Shown here: positions 16,699-24,919 of the stretch, in pieces
How positions within the stretch are numbered: position 1 is the first letter of the stretch
Layout of the letters: each line of letters begins with the position of its first letter
DNA from: an uncultured Aquimarina sp.
GTDB taxonomy: Bacteria > Bacteroidota > Bacteroidia > Flavobacteriales > Flavobacteriaceae
DNA length: 64,000 nt
Direction: 5' to 3'
Assembly (NCBI GenBank): GCA_947498775.1
Contig: CANMLL010000019.1
Span: 54,480 to 118,479 of the forward strand
Translations under genes and position numbers: made by a program
The notes under the pieces: generated by a model
Told to the model about the DNA's origin: nothing
The model's input: the letters and a program-made list of their open reading frames with translations, nothing else
Database searches by the model: none

Positions 16699-18111
16699 TC
16701 ACTTTAAAGTAGTAGGACAAACGTAATCCGTGGTTTCAATCCCTACTTCTTTAATATCCTTAAAACCTCCAGCTATATCAATAAGATTGTGTATACCACG
16801 ACTCTTCAAAATAGAGGCTGCTATTACGGATCGGTACCCCCCGGCACAGTGTACATAGAACGTTTTATCTTCTGGAAAATCTGTTAAGTAATCATTGATA
16901 AAACTCAAAGGTGTGTTACTGGCTTTTTCAAGATGTTCTGCAACAAATTCACTTTCTTTGCGCACATCAAATACCGGAACTTCTTTGGTGTCTGTAATAT
17001 TTTTAAATTCAGAAGCTGAAATAGAGGTTATGGTATCATATTCTTTACCATCCTTTTTCCAGGCTTCGAATCCACCTTCTAAATATCCTAATGTATTATC
17101 AAACCCCACGCGTGATAGACGAGTAATTACCTCTTCAACACGTCCTTCTGGAGCAACTAATAAAATGGGTTGTTTTACATCTGCAATAAGAGCACCTACC
17201 CATGGGGCAAAGTCTCCGCCTATTCCGATAAATGTTGATCTGGGAATATGACCTTTAACATATTCGTCTTGATGTCTTACATCTAAAACTACCGCACCTG
17301 TTTCGTTTGCTAAGGCTTCAAAATCTTCGGGTGATAATGGATTAATACCTCGTTCCAGAACTTCATCGATATCGGCATACCCTTCTTTATTCATCTTAAC
17401 ATTAAGAGGAAAGTAAAGAGGAGGAGGCAACAATCCTTCGGTTACTTCTTTTACAAATTCTTCTTTGGTCATATCAGCCCGAAGTGCATAATTCATTTTC
17501 TTTTGGTTACCTAGGGTATCCACAGTTTCTTTCATCATATTCTTACCACAAGCAGAACCGGCTCCGTGGGCGGGATATACAATCACTTCGTCAGCCAAAG
17601 GCATAATCTTGTTTCGTAAACTATCAAATAATGTTGCCGCAAGCTCTTCCTGGGTCATGTGGGCTGCTTTTTGAGCAAGATCAGGTCGACCTACGTCTCC
17701 AAGAAACAATGTATCACCACTGAAGATCGCATGATCTTTACCATTGGGATCTCTAAGAAGATAGGTGGTACTTTCCATGGTATGACCTGGTGTGTGCAAT
17801 GCAATTATGGTAATATCACCTAGTTTAAATTCCTGGCCGTCTTTGGCAATTGTAGCATCAAAAGATGGATTTGCCAAAGGTCCGTATATGATCTTTGCTC
17901 CTGTTTCTTTTGCCAAAGTAACATGCCCACTTACAAAATCTGCATGAAAATGCGTTTCAAAAATGTATTTGATTTTGGCATTGTCATCATTAGCTTTTTC
18001 GATATAGGGTTTTACCTCTCTAAGAGGATCTATTACAGCTACTTCTCCATTACTTTCAATATAATAGGCTCCCTGTGCTAGACATCCAGTATATATTTGT
18101 TCTATTTTCAT
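16699..18111 (-). CDS. Persulfide dioxygenase-rhodanese fusion, CstB-like
   Basis: A 470-aa protein of three parts: an MBL-fold persulfide dioxygenase domain (about 1-250) with THFHADF at 53-59 and HTPGHT near 106; a first rhodanese-like domain (about 265-360) with no Cys in its active loop (APEGRVEE); and a second rhodanese (about 370-465) with the catalytic loop HCAGGYRS. This MBL, pseudo-rhodanese, rhodanese order, and Phe where most family members have the third His, match Staphylococcus aureus CstB, which turns glutathione or CoA persulfide plus sulfite into thiosulfate. Own promoter with a TGTAA-N6-TTACT operator. It lies upstream of the YeeE-type pair, which could move the thiosulfate formed. 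Confidence 0.9.
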   Translation of the reverse strand: MKIEQIYTGCLAQGAYYIESNGEVAVIDPLREVKPYIEKANDDNAKIKYIFETHFHADFVSGHVTLAKETGAKIIYGPLANPSFDATIAKDGQEFKLGDITIIALHTPGHTMESTTYLLRDPNGKDHAIFSGDTLFLGDVGRPDLAQKAAHMTQEELAATLFDSLRNKIMPLADEVIVYPAHGAGSACGKNMMKETVDTLGNQKKMNYALRADMTKEEFVKEVTEGLLPPPLYFPLNVKMNKEGYADIDEVLERGINPLSPEDFEALANETGAVVLDVRHQDEYVKGHIPRSTFIGIGGDFAPWVGALIADVKQPILLVAPEGRVEEVITRLSRVGFDNTLGYLEGGFEAWKKDGKEYDTITSISASEFKNITDTKEVPVFDVRKESEFVAEHLEKASNTPLSFINDYLTDFPEDKTFYVHCAGGYRSVIAASILKSRGIHNLIDIAGGFKDIKEVGIETTDYVCPTTLK

Positions 18112-18176
18112 TAGTTATATTCTTTAAGTATTCTCTAATTTTGAGTAGAGAAACTGTAGGTGTATTGTTTTTTTGT

Positions 18177-18221
18177 CAAAAATAAGGCAATTATTGCTTC
18201 AAAACAGTAACAATTGTTACA
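18177..18221 (-). promoter_or_regulatory. Crp-type sulfur operator and promoter of the CstB-like gene
   Basis: Core palindrome GTAACAATTGTTAC (18207-18220), reading TGTAACAATTGTTACT on the minus strand. A perfect -7 box TATTTTTG lies at 18184-18177, 29 nt from the operator centre. Confidence 0.8.
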
Positions 18222-18230
18222 AAGCTTGGT

Positions 18231-19028
18231 TTAGGTAAGTTCTTTAACAATTATGTAGATCCCCATTACCAAAACGAACCACCCGAATCCTTTTTCGAGT
18301 TTTTTTCCTTCAATATAGTTTGATATGTACATCCCTATAAAAATACCAACAATTGATATAGTAGTAAAGGTCAATAGAAAGGGCCAGTCTATGTCGAGAT
18401 TTTCTACATCACCAATAAAACCGATGAGTGATTTTATGGCAATAATAAGTAATGAAGTTGCTATTGCCTTTTTCATAGGTAATTTTGCTAGCAATACCAA
18501 AGCCGGAATGATTAAAAACCCACCACCGGCTCCTACTATTCCGGTTAGAACCCCTACTACAGCTCCTTCTAAGAGAATGATAAGGTAGTTATACTGTACT
18601 TTTTTCTCATGTTTTATATCTTTCGTGTTGTTTTTTATCATTGAAATGGAGGCTAATAACATAATAATAGCAAAGAATATCATGATTCCTATTTCTTTGG
18701 TAACCGTAAATTCACCAATGCTAAAAAGGTAGCTGGGTATGGCAGGAACCAAGTATTTTCTGGTAGTATATACCGCAATAAAAGCAGGTACAGCAAATAC
18801 AATTGCAGTATGTAAACTTACTAGCCCTTTCCGTAAGTTGTTAACAGCTCCTACCAATGCAGAGAACCCTACTACAAATAGAGAGTAAGCTGTTGCAGTA
18901 ATAGGGTTAATATGCATAAGATAGACAAATACAGGTACAGTAAGTATAGAACCGCCTCCACCAATTAGGCCAAGTACAACGCCAATTATCAATGCTCCCA
19001 AATACCCAAGTATTTCTGTTATGTCCAT
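18231..19028 (-). CDS. TauE/SafE-family sulfite/organosulfonate exporter
   Basis: A 265-aa inner-membrane protein with about eight spans and the two TauE/SafE glycine-rich repeats: GLIGGGGSILTVPVFVYLM at about 21-39 and GIVGAGGGFLIIPALVLL near 162. The family exports sulfite, sulfoacetate or related anions. Its gene neighbours (CstB-like, YeeE pair) and shared operator type point to sulfite or thiosulfate efflux during sulfide detoxification. Transcribed from its own promoter in the 65-nt gap behind the crp gene. Confidence 0.88.
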   Translation of the reverse strand: MDITEILGYLGALIIGVVLGLIGGGGSILTVPVFVYLMHINPITATAYSLFVVGFSALVGAVNNLRKGLVSLHTAIVFAVPAFIAVYTTRKYLVPAIPSYLFSIGEFTVTKEIGIMIFFAIIMLLASISMIKNNTKDIKHEKKVQYNYLIILLEGAVVGVLTGIVGAGGGFLIIPALVLLAKLPMKKAIATSLLIIAIKSLIGFIGDVENLDIDWPFLLTFTTISIVGIFIGMYISNYIEGKKLEKGFGWFVLVMGIYIIVKELT

Positions 19029-19043
19029 TACTTACTTTTTTGT

Positions 19044-19088
19044 CAAAAGTAATTTCAGGAATTGGTCAATGCAGTAACTTTTGTTACA
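19044..19088 (-). promoter_or_regulatory. Crp-type sulfur operator and promoter of tauE
   Basis: Operator TGTAACAAAAGTTACT (minus strand, 19088-19073), core 19074-19087. A perfect -7 box TACTTTTG lies at 19051-19044, 29 nt from the operator centre. The operator begins only 6 nt after the stop codon of the crp gene. Confidence 0.8.
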
Positions 19089-19093
19089 GAACC

Positions 19094-19726
19094 CTAAATA
19101 TTGATCATTTCAATAGTATTACGGTTAAGTTTTACTTTGCCTTCTTTTTCTAATTTTTTAAGAAGTCTTGAAATAACGACTCTAGAGGTATGAAGATCGT
19201 ATGCAATTTCTTGATGGGTATTATTGATAATATGATCGCTATTAACTTTGGATTTGTCTTTGAGATATTTAAGTAAGCGGTCATCCATTTTAAGAAAAGC
19301 AATGCTATCAATAGTTTCAATGGTTTCCATTAAGCGTTTATGGTAACTTTCAAACACAAAGTTTCTCCAGGATTTATATTTTGTGGTCCATACTTCCATC
19401 TTTTCAACAGGTACCATGATTAGTTTGGCATCGGTTTCTGCAATAGCTTTAATTTCACTTTTATGATGACCTAAACAACAAGATAAGGTCATGGCACAGG
19501 TATCTCCTTGTTCTAAAAAATATAGTAACAATTCATCTCCATCAAGATCCTCTCTTAGGATTTTTATGGCTCCACTAATAATCAATGGCATGGATTTTAT
19601 ATAGCTACCAGGTTTTATCAATTCAAAACCTTCGGGGACTTCTTTGAAGGTGCCAACCTGATTAATTTCTTCTAAGAGTTCATCTTCAAAGAAGTTACCG
19701 TAGTTGTTCTTTAATTCCTGAATCAT
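19094..19726 (-). CDS. Crp/Fnr-family transcriptional regulator, likely regulator of the sulfur genes
   Basis: A 210-aa regulator: N-terminal cyclic-nucleotide-binding-like sensor domain (about 15-130), dimer helix and C-terminal winged HTH (about 150-210). The sensor domain has Cys77, Cys83 and Cys84 (TCAMTLSCC) but lacks the N-terminal Cys cluster of FNR. The recognition helix SRVVISRLLKKLE (181-193) aligns without gaps to CRP: Arg182 = Arg180, Val183 = Glu181, Arg187 = Arg185. Val at the Glu181 position predicts altered specificity at base pair 7 and fits the TGTAA half-site found at three adjacent promoters. Last gene of the usp-cls-patatin-crp operon, overlapping patatin by 4 nt. Confidence 0.88.
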   Translation of the reverse strand: MIQELKNNYGNFFEDELLEEINQVGTFKEVPEGFELIKPGSYIKSMPLIISGAIKILREDLDGDELLLYFLEQGDTCAMTLSCCLGHHKSEIKAIAETDAKLIMVPVEKMEVWTTKYKSWRNFVFESYHKRLMETIETIDSIAFLKMDDRLLKYLKDKSKVNSDHIINNTHQEIAYDLHTSRVVISRLLKKLEKEGKVKLNRNTIEMINI

Positions 19727-20502
19727 TGTTGTTGATTTTTTAAAAATAATGCTATTTGTTTTTTGGCTTCCAGATACCCTAGCTCATATACTTTATCCAA
19801 ACTGCTACTACTAAACAGGCCATGATTCAGTAATTCTTTTGGTTGTATCACAATATCACAGTGACCAAACTTGACTTCGGCATTGGGTCGTGCTCTCAGG
19901 TAATACGCTCGTTGCATCACATTATACGAGTGTTTGAAATCAGTAATTTTTGGTTTTTTGATAGGTGTAACATCAATACCAATGATGAGGTCGCATTTTT
20001 TCTCTAAGGGTTCAACAGGGAAGTTATCCAGAATTCCTCCATCGGCAAATAGTTCTCTATCGATCATTACCGGAGTAAATACTCCAGGAAACGCTGCAGA
20101 AGCCAGTAATGGTTTTATAAGAGGGCCTTTGCTAAATATTTTTACCGTGCCTTCAACAAGATTGGTTGCCGTTACAAATAATTTCTTCTGAAGAGCTTCA
20201 AATGAGTTCTCGGGAAAAAAAGCTTTAAGATCATCCTGAAATTTTTCTGAATCCAAAAATCCCGCTTTTTTTCGGGTAAACCGATTAAACTTAAACAAGG
20301 AGGTTTCCTTAAAAAAGCTTTTAATCTCTTCGGGAGCATGCCCCCCGGCATATAAGGCACCTACTATAGCCCCAGCACTGGTGCCAGAAACATACTTAGG
20401 GGTAATGTTGGCTTCTTCAAAAGCTTTTATGGCACCGATATGCGCCACTCCTTTAAAACCACCTCCTGATAAAACCAAGCCTATATTTTTTAGGTTTTCC
20501 AT
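19723..20502 (-). CDS. Patatin-like phospholipase
   Basis: A 259-aa serine acyl hydrolase of the RssA/patatin type. The oxyanion loop GGGFKG lies at 13-18, the nucleophile elbow GTSAG at about 40-44 and the catalytic Asp in DGG at about 153-155. No signal peptide; cytosolic or membrane-associated. It sits between cardiolipin synthase (10 nt gap) and the Crp regulator (ATGA overlap), which suggests a role in phospholipid turnover within a stress operon. Substrate unknown. Confidence 0.88.
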   Translation of the reverse strand: MENLKNIGLVLSGGGFKGVAHIGAIKAFEEANITPKYVSGTSAGAIVGALYAGGHAPEEIKSFFKETSLFKFNRFTRKKAGFLDSEKFQDDLKAFFPENSFEALQKKLFVTATNLVEGTVKIFSKGPLIKPLLASAAFPGVFTPVMIDRELFADGGILDNFPVEPLEKKCDLIIGIDVTPIKKPKITDFKHSYNVMQRAYYLRARPNAEVKFGHCDIVIQPKELLNHGLFSSSSLDKVYELGYLEAKKQIALFLKNQQQ

Positions 20503-20512
20503 TGTTTACATC

Positions 20513-21931
20513 TTATAAAACCGGGCTGAAAATCTTTGCAACTCCCTCTTTCAATCTATCTCGCCAAGGCCTTTTTACAAAGGTATTATAGTTTAGTTGA
20601 ATACTTTTGTTACAATCATTTAAAAAATCATTTTTAAGTGCTATGGCAAAAGTATCATCATAAATAACTGCATTTATTTCATAATTATGTTCAAAACTTC
20701 TGATGTCCATATTTGTAGTCCCGATAGAGGATATAGTATCGTCTGCTACAATAATCTTACTGTGCAAAAAGTTTTCTGGAAAAAGATGAATACTAACCCC
20801 TGCTTTTAATAAAGTTTCAAAATAAGAACGTACACACCAACGAACAATACTACTATCTGACTTATCTGAAAGCAATAAGCGCACATCCACGCCACTTAAA
20901 GCAGCAACCTGCAGTGCTTTTAAAATTGCTTCTCCCGGGATGATATAGGGATTGATAATATATACATATTTTTTTGCTTGATTAATGATTGAAAAATAAG
21001 CCTGTTGTGTCGAAGAAAAATCAGAATCGGGACCGCTATGCACAATTTGAGCACTAGAACTTCCAACTTTTGGATGTTGTATAAAGTATCTTGAACTCAA
21101 AATTTGATCATCGTTGGTGGTAGCGTACCAATCCATGGCAAATACTGCATGTATACTATTTACTACTGGGCCCTCGAGCCGAATATGTCTATCATGCCAA
21201 ATTCCCAAATAAGGATCACCTTTGATATATTTGTCTGAGACATTAATGCCTCCTGTAAAGGCTATTTTATCATCGATGATAATGATTTTACGATGATTTC
21301 TGTAATTAATAGAGGATAGAAATTTTCCAAATCGAATTGGTAAAAAACTATATACCTCGCAACCAACCTCTTTTAATTGTCTTATATATTTCTTATTTAA
21401 AGAAAAGCTTCCGATACCATCATACAAAATACGTATAGCAATTCCTTCTTTACTTTTAGATTCAAAAAGTTGTAAGAGTCGATTTGCGAGTTCACCATTT
21501 TCAAAAATATAATATTGTAGGTGGATAAATTTTTTGGCTGTTTCCAAAGCCGAGAATATTGCATTAAAAGTGGCTTCACCATCTTTAAGTAAGGTAATTT
21601 TGTTATTAGAACTTGCAGCAAAGCCACTATTTTTTGAAATCAAATCTATAACCCTGCGATGTTCTTGATACTCTGAGGCAGGCATGGGGTCATAGCTTTT
21701 TTCAGTTTTTTGAACATAGGATACAATTTTTTGGTTCTTTTGTTCGAAAAGCTTGTTCTTTCTTCGATTTCTTCCCAGAGAAAGGTATAATAACATTCCA
21801 CCAACCGGAATTGTAAATACCGCAAGCATCCAAGCTAGCGTCTTGGTTGGGCGCATTCCATTTAAAAGTAATCTGCCGATAATAAAAATCCCGACTAGAA
21901 TATAGAGTGCAAGAAAAATAGAAAAAATCAT
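20513..21931 (-). CDS. cls: Cardiolipin synthase (phospholipase D family)
   Basis: A 472-aa membrane enzyme that condenses two phosphatidylglycerols to cardiolipin. Two N-terminal membrane segments (about 1-20 and 31-50) carry the PTKTLAWMLAVF signature. Two HKD motifs are intact: NYRNHRKIIIIDD near 215 and FLHSKIIVADD near 395. Normal length. Second gene of the usp-cls-patatin-crp operon, 25 nt after usp. A second paralogue lies at 38684. Membrane remodelling under low oxygen or stress is inferred. Confidence 0.92.
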   Translation of the reverse strand: MIFSIFLALYILVGIFIIGRLLLNGMRPTKTLAWMLAVFTIPVGGMLLYLSLGRNRRKNKLFEQKNQKIVSYVQKTEKSYDPMPASEYQEHRRVIDLISKNSGFAASSNNKITLLKDGEATFNAIFSALETAKKFIHLQYYIFENGELANRLLQLFESKSKEGIAIRILYDGIGSFSLNKKYIRQLKEVGCEVYSFLPIRFGKFLSSINYRNHRKIIIIDDKIAFTGGINVSDKYIKGDPYLGIWHDRHIRLEGPVVNSIHAVFAMDWYATTNDDQILSSRYFIQHPKVGSSSAQIVHSGPDSDFSSTQQAYFSIINQAKKYVYIINPYIIPGEAILKALQVAALSGVDVRLLLSDKSDSSIVRWCVRSYFETLLKAGVSIHLFPENFLHSKIIVADDTISSIGTTNMDIRSFEHNYEINAVIYDDTFAIALKNDFLNDCNKSIQLNYNTFVKRPWRDRLKEGVAKIFSPVL

Positions 21932-21956
21932 TGTTAGAGAATGGTTTTTGGCGCAA

Positions 21957-22793
21957 TCAACTATGCATAATCAATAATGGAACCCGTGTGCCATAACTAA
22001 TTTTTGAAGTTTCAGATCCTTTAAAGAAACGTTCCATAAAGGTTTCTCTTTTTATAAACATAGCCGTAAGGTCAACATCCATAATTTGCACAAAACTGTT
22101 AATTGCCAAAGCAGTGGGAACATTTATAATCGAATGAAAGGTATGATTTATACTTTTAAAGAATTCTTTCATGTGTTTTTTGTCATCGAAATCGGCAATA
22201 GTTACGGTATCATCTTCTTTAATTTTTAAGATTCGCAGGGATGATTTGTATTTTACCAAGGTATCCATTAAAGGTTCAATCCCGTTGGTATCGAAATGAT
22301 CTTGATAGTCTATTGTATATAAAACTATCTTAGGTTGTTTAAAAGAATATCCCTGGGGTATTGCAAGTACAGGGCAATCCACTTTTCTTATCACGTTTAG
22401 TGTATTGCTTCCAAAAACTACCTCTGTTGCTCCAGTTGCACCATTGGTTCCCATTACGACAAGATCTATATTTTTGGACCGTACAGCTTGTTTGATAGCA
22501 TCTGTAAAGATATCATAATCTGTAATGGTATGAAACGTATAGTTTTCCTTTGAATATTCAGACTTTAATTCTTCAACCATGATGGTGAGCTTTTTTTTAA
22601 CATCACCAATTACCGATTGATGAATCGAAGTATTAGCTGGTGCTGCCATGAGGTCATCTGTAGTGTAGCTGGATGCCTTTTGAACATTTAGAATGTAAAA
22701 TGTACACAGTTCTTTTTTAAAAAACTCCATTGCATAATCAATAGCATTTTTTGCATTATCAGAAAAATCGGTAGGAAGCAGGATGTTTTTCAT
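21957..22793 (-). CDS. Universal stress protein, two UspA domains
   Basis: UspA tandem protein of 278 aa, of the same type as the six long proteins at 1.7-8.3 kb (MKNILLPTDFSDNA). The first domain has GTNGATGATEVVF and GSNT for ATP binding, then CPVLAIPQG. The second domain starts KIVLYTIDYQ and is more diverged. First gene of the operon that ends with the Crp regulator; transcribed from the FNR-like promoter at 22814-22856. Confidence 0.9.
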   Translation of the reverse strand: MKNILLPTDFSDNAKNAIDYAMEFFKKELCTFYILNVQKASSYTTDDLMAAPANTSIHQSVIGDVKKKLTIMVEELKSEYSKENYTFHTITDYDIFTDAIKQAVRSKNIDLVVMGTNGATGATEVVFGSNTLNVIRKVDCPVLAIPQGYSFKQPKIVLYTIDYQDHFDTNGIEPLMDTLVKYKSSLRILKIKEDDTVTIADFDDKKHMKEFFKSINHTFHSIINVPTALAINSFVQIMDVDLTAMFIKRETFMERFFKGSETSKISYGTRVPLLIMHS

Positions 22794-22813
22794 TGTAGAT
22801 AAATTTTACATTC

Positions 22814-22856
22814 TAAATGTAGCCTTGATACTAGAAGTGTACTATGATATTTGTCA
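22814..22856 (-). promoter_or_regulatory. FNR-like class II promoter of the usp-cls-patatin-crp operon
   Basis: Dyad 22845-22856, reading TGACAAATATCA on the minus strand. The -7 box TACATTTA is at 22821-22814, 29 nt from the centre. It places expression of the Crp regulator under an FNR-like factor. Confidence 0.75.
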
Positions 22857-22960
22857 CATAATGCAATAACAAGAAAAAGAGACTCTTAATTTTATCTTAA
22901 ACTTACTGTAAAACTTCCAAAAAATGTAACAATACCTATTTACATTGTGTCTTATCTGAT

Positions 22961-23950
22961 ATGAAGAAAATTTTATGGGGTGCAGTACTTTGGTTTGTTT
23001 GCATAACGCAGGTTTTTGCAAATACAGATGTGCTACTACCCAAATTTTTCTCTCCCGAGGATAAAATTGTTTTTTCAAAAGCCGAAGTTCTTAATGAGTA
23101 TACAGCCAGAATTCCTTTCAAACTTGTTGATCGTTTAATGATTGTTGAAGCCGAAGTACTTGGAAAAAAAGGAAATTTTATAATCGATACCGGATCAGAA
23201 ACCTTAATGCTTAACGAGGTTCATTTTTCTCTTGAACGTCATTTCTACTCAAAAAGAAAACAAACGTCAGGGGTGATCGCAGTCATTGATGATACATTTG
23301 AGAAAAATGTGAAAGAGTTTATTTTACAAAATTTCAATTTAAAGAATAAAACCTCGGACATAGTTGATTTGTCTCATATAGAGAAATCCAAAAAAATAAA
23401 TGTACTTGGAATAATTGGGTACAATATCCTAAAGGATTACGAAATATTTATTGATATGCACCTAAATCAAATTACACTTGCCAAAGTTGATAGGCGCGGC
23501 AATACATTAGATAAAAATGTATATGCTGAAAAAATTATCGATAGTATCGATTTTAGGTTGAGAAAACATACTATTGTAATAAATGGAACTATTGGGGTCC
23601 AAGAAGTTAAATTTGGATTAGATAGTGCTGCCGAATTTAATCAGATTAACAAGAGAATAGGAAAAAAAGCATTGAAGCATTTTTATCCTAAAAAACGATT
23701 GGTTTTAATGGGGGCCAGTAACAATAAGATTGAGGTTATGGCAGGAAAATTGTTTCGCGTAAAATTGAGTGAAACCGTATATTTTGGTCCAATGAACACG
23801 CTGTTAACTAATTTAAATAAAATAAATGAAGCTTTTGGCACCGATTTGGATGGTGTTTTAGGGTATGAATTTTTTCAACAAAAAAGAACTATTATCAATT
23901 ATCAAAAAGAAAAGCTTTACTTTGTAGGTTCTCCAATTGTAGGAAATTGA
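22961..23950 (+). CDS. Secreted retropepsin-like aspartic protease domain protein
   Basis: A 329-aa protein with a signal peptide (residues 1-20, cleavage after VFA). It has two retropepsin-like halves: FIIDTGSE at 74-80 is a complete aspartyl protease motif, while the second half has FGLDSAAE at 218-225, where Asp is present but the Gly is replaced. A typical GVLGYEFF and IINYQKEKLYF close the fold. Such double-domain periplasmic proteins are widespread in Bacteroidota with unknown substrates. The downstream gene starts within its stop codon (TTGA overlap), so the two are translationally coupled. Confidence 0.75.
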   Translation: MKKILWGAVLWFVCITQVFANTDVLLPKFFSPEDKIVFSKAEVLNEYTARIPFKLVDRLMIVEAEVLGKKGNFIIDTGSETLMLNEVHFSLERHFYSKRKQTSGVIAVIDDTFEKNVKEFILQNFNLKNKTSDIVDLSHIEKSKKINVLGIIGYNILKDYEIFIDMHLNQITLAKVDRRGNTLDKNVYAEKIIDSIDFRLRKHTIVINGTIGVQEVKFGLDSAAEFNQINKRIGKKALKHFYPKKRLVLMGASNNKIEVMAGKLFRVKLSETVYFGPMNTLLTNLNKINEAFGTDLDGVLGYEFFQQKRTIINYQKEKLYFVGSPIVGN

Positions 23951-24912
23951 AAAAGAACATCACATATATTATTTTTTTGGTTGTAACTTTTATAACCGCG
24001 AATACCCATGCACAAACTGAAGGAGTTAAGGGATATACTATAGAAGGTGATGAGGTGGTTTTTTCTTTTGATAAAAGTGACTACCAAAAAGCCACCACCG
24101 ATAATCATGGAAGCATCTTGGATTTTGAAGATCTCGATATTAAAAATGTTGTAGTTTCTGGGGAGTTTAATAACTGGTCAAAAAACAAATGGCGTATGAC
24201 CAAGGTTGACGAAAACCGATTTGAATTAAGAAAAAAACTTAGTGATTTTACAGATGAGTTTTCCTGGGAGTTTAAATTTGTGATAAATAATGCCTATTGG
24301 GCAGAGCCATCAAAAAGTATTAGCAATACTGTGCAAGCTTATAAACAAGGGCATGCCTTACCTACTTACAACTTAAAAATGTATACCGCATATCCTGATG
24401 AAGAAGGCAATGTTACTTTTACACTTAATGGCTATGAGACGGCGAGAAAAGTAGTTTTAAGTGGAAGTTTTAACAAATGGGATGAGCAAATGTTTGTCAT
24501 GGTAAAAACTAATGATTGCTGGGTGTTAACATTAAAAATAAGCCCGGGAGAATACCAATATAAATTTATTGTAGATGGAACTTGGATTATAGACCCTGAT
24601 AATCCACAGAAAAGCAGAAATGAATTCAATGGATTTAATTCTGTAATTAATATTAAAGGAATGGCTAAATTCTTACTCGATGGTTTTCTGGATGCTCAAG
24701 AGGTAATTCTTTCCGGTTCATTTAATGATTGGTCAGAAAATGAATACAAAATGACCAGGACCCAAAGCGGCTGGGCAGATACACTTATGCTTACTGGCGG
24801 CAAACATCATTACAAATATATAGTAGATAAACGATGGATATTAGATCCTAACAATCCTGTGCGGGAATATGATTACAATGGGAATGTTAATTCTGTTTGT
24901 ATGGTGAAATAG
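23947..24912 (+). CDS. Secreted protein with three CBM48/AMPK-type glycogen-binding domains
   Basis: A 321-aa protein with a signal peptide (1-22, THA then Gln). Three CBM48-like repeats are visible: VVVSGEFNNW at 68-77, VVLSGSFNKW at 169-178 and VILSGSFNDW at 253-262; the last two end in a YKFIVDGTWIIDPDNP-type element. CBM48 domains bind alpha-glucans, and the AMPK-beta version of this fold contacts kinases. No catalytic domain is present. The start is TTG at 23947, sharing bases with the TGA of the protease-like gene; no other start would keep the signal peptide. Function unknown; a scaffold or sensor in the periplasm is possible. Confidence 0.75.
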   Translation: MKKNITYIIFLVVTFITANTHAQTEGVKGYTIEGDEVVFSFDKSDYQKATTDNHGSILDFEDLDIKNVVVSGEFNNWSKNKWRMTKVDENRFELRKKLSDFTDEFSWEFKFVINNAYWAEPSKSISNTVQAYKQGHALPTYNLKMYTAYPDEEGNVTFTLNGYETARKVVLSGSFNKWDEQMFVMVKTNDCWVLTLKISPGEYQYKFIVDGTWIIDPDNPQKSRNEFNGFNSVINIKGMAKFLLDGFLDAQEVILSGSFNDWSENEYKMTRTQSGWADTLMLTGGKHHYKYIVDKRWILDPNNPVREYDYNGNVNSVCMVK

Positions 24913-24919
24913 GATGTAA

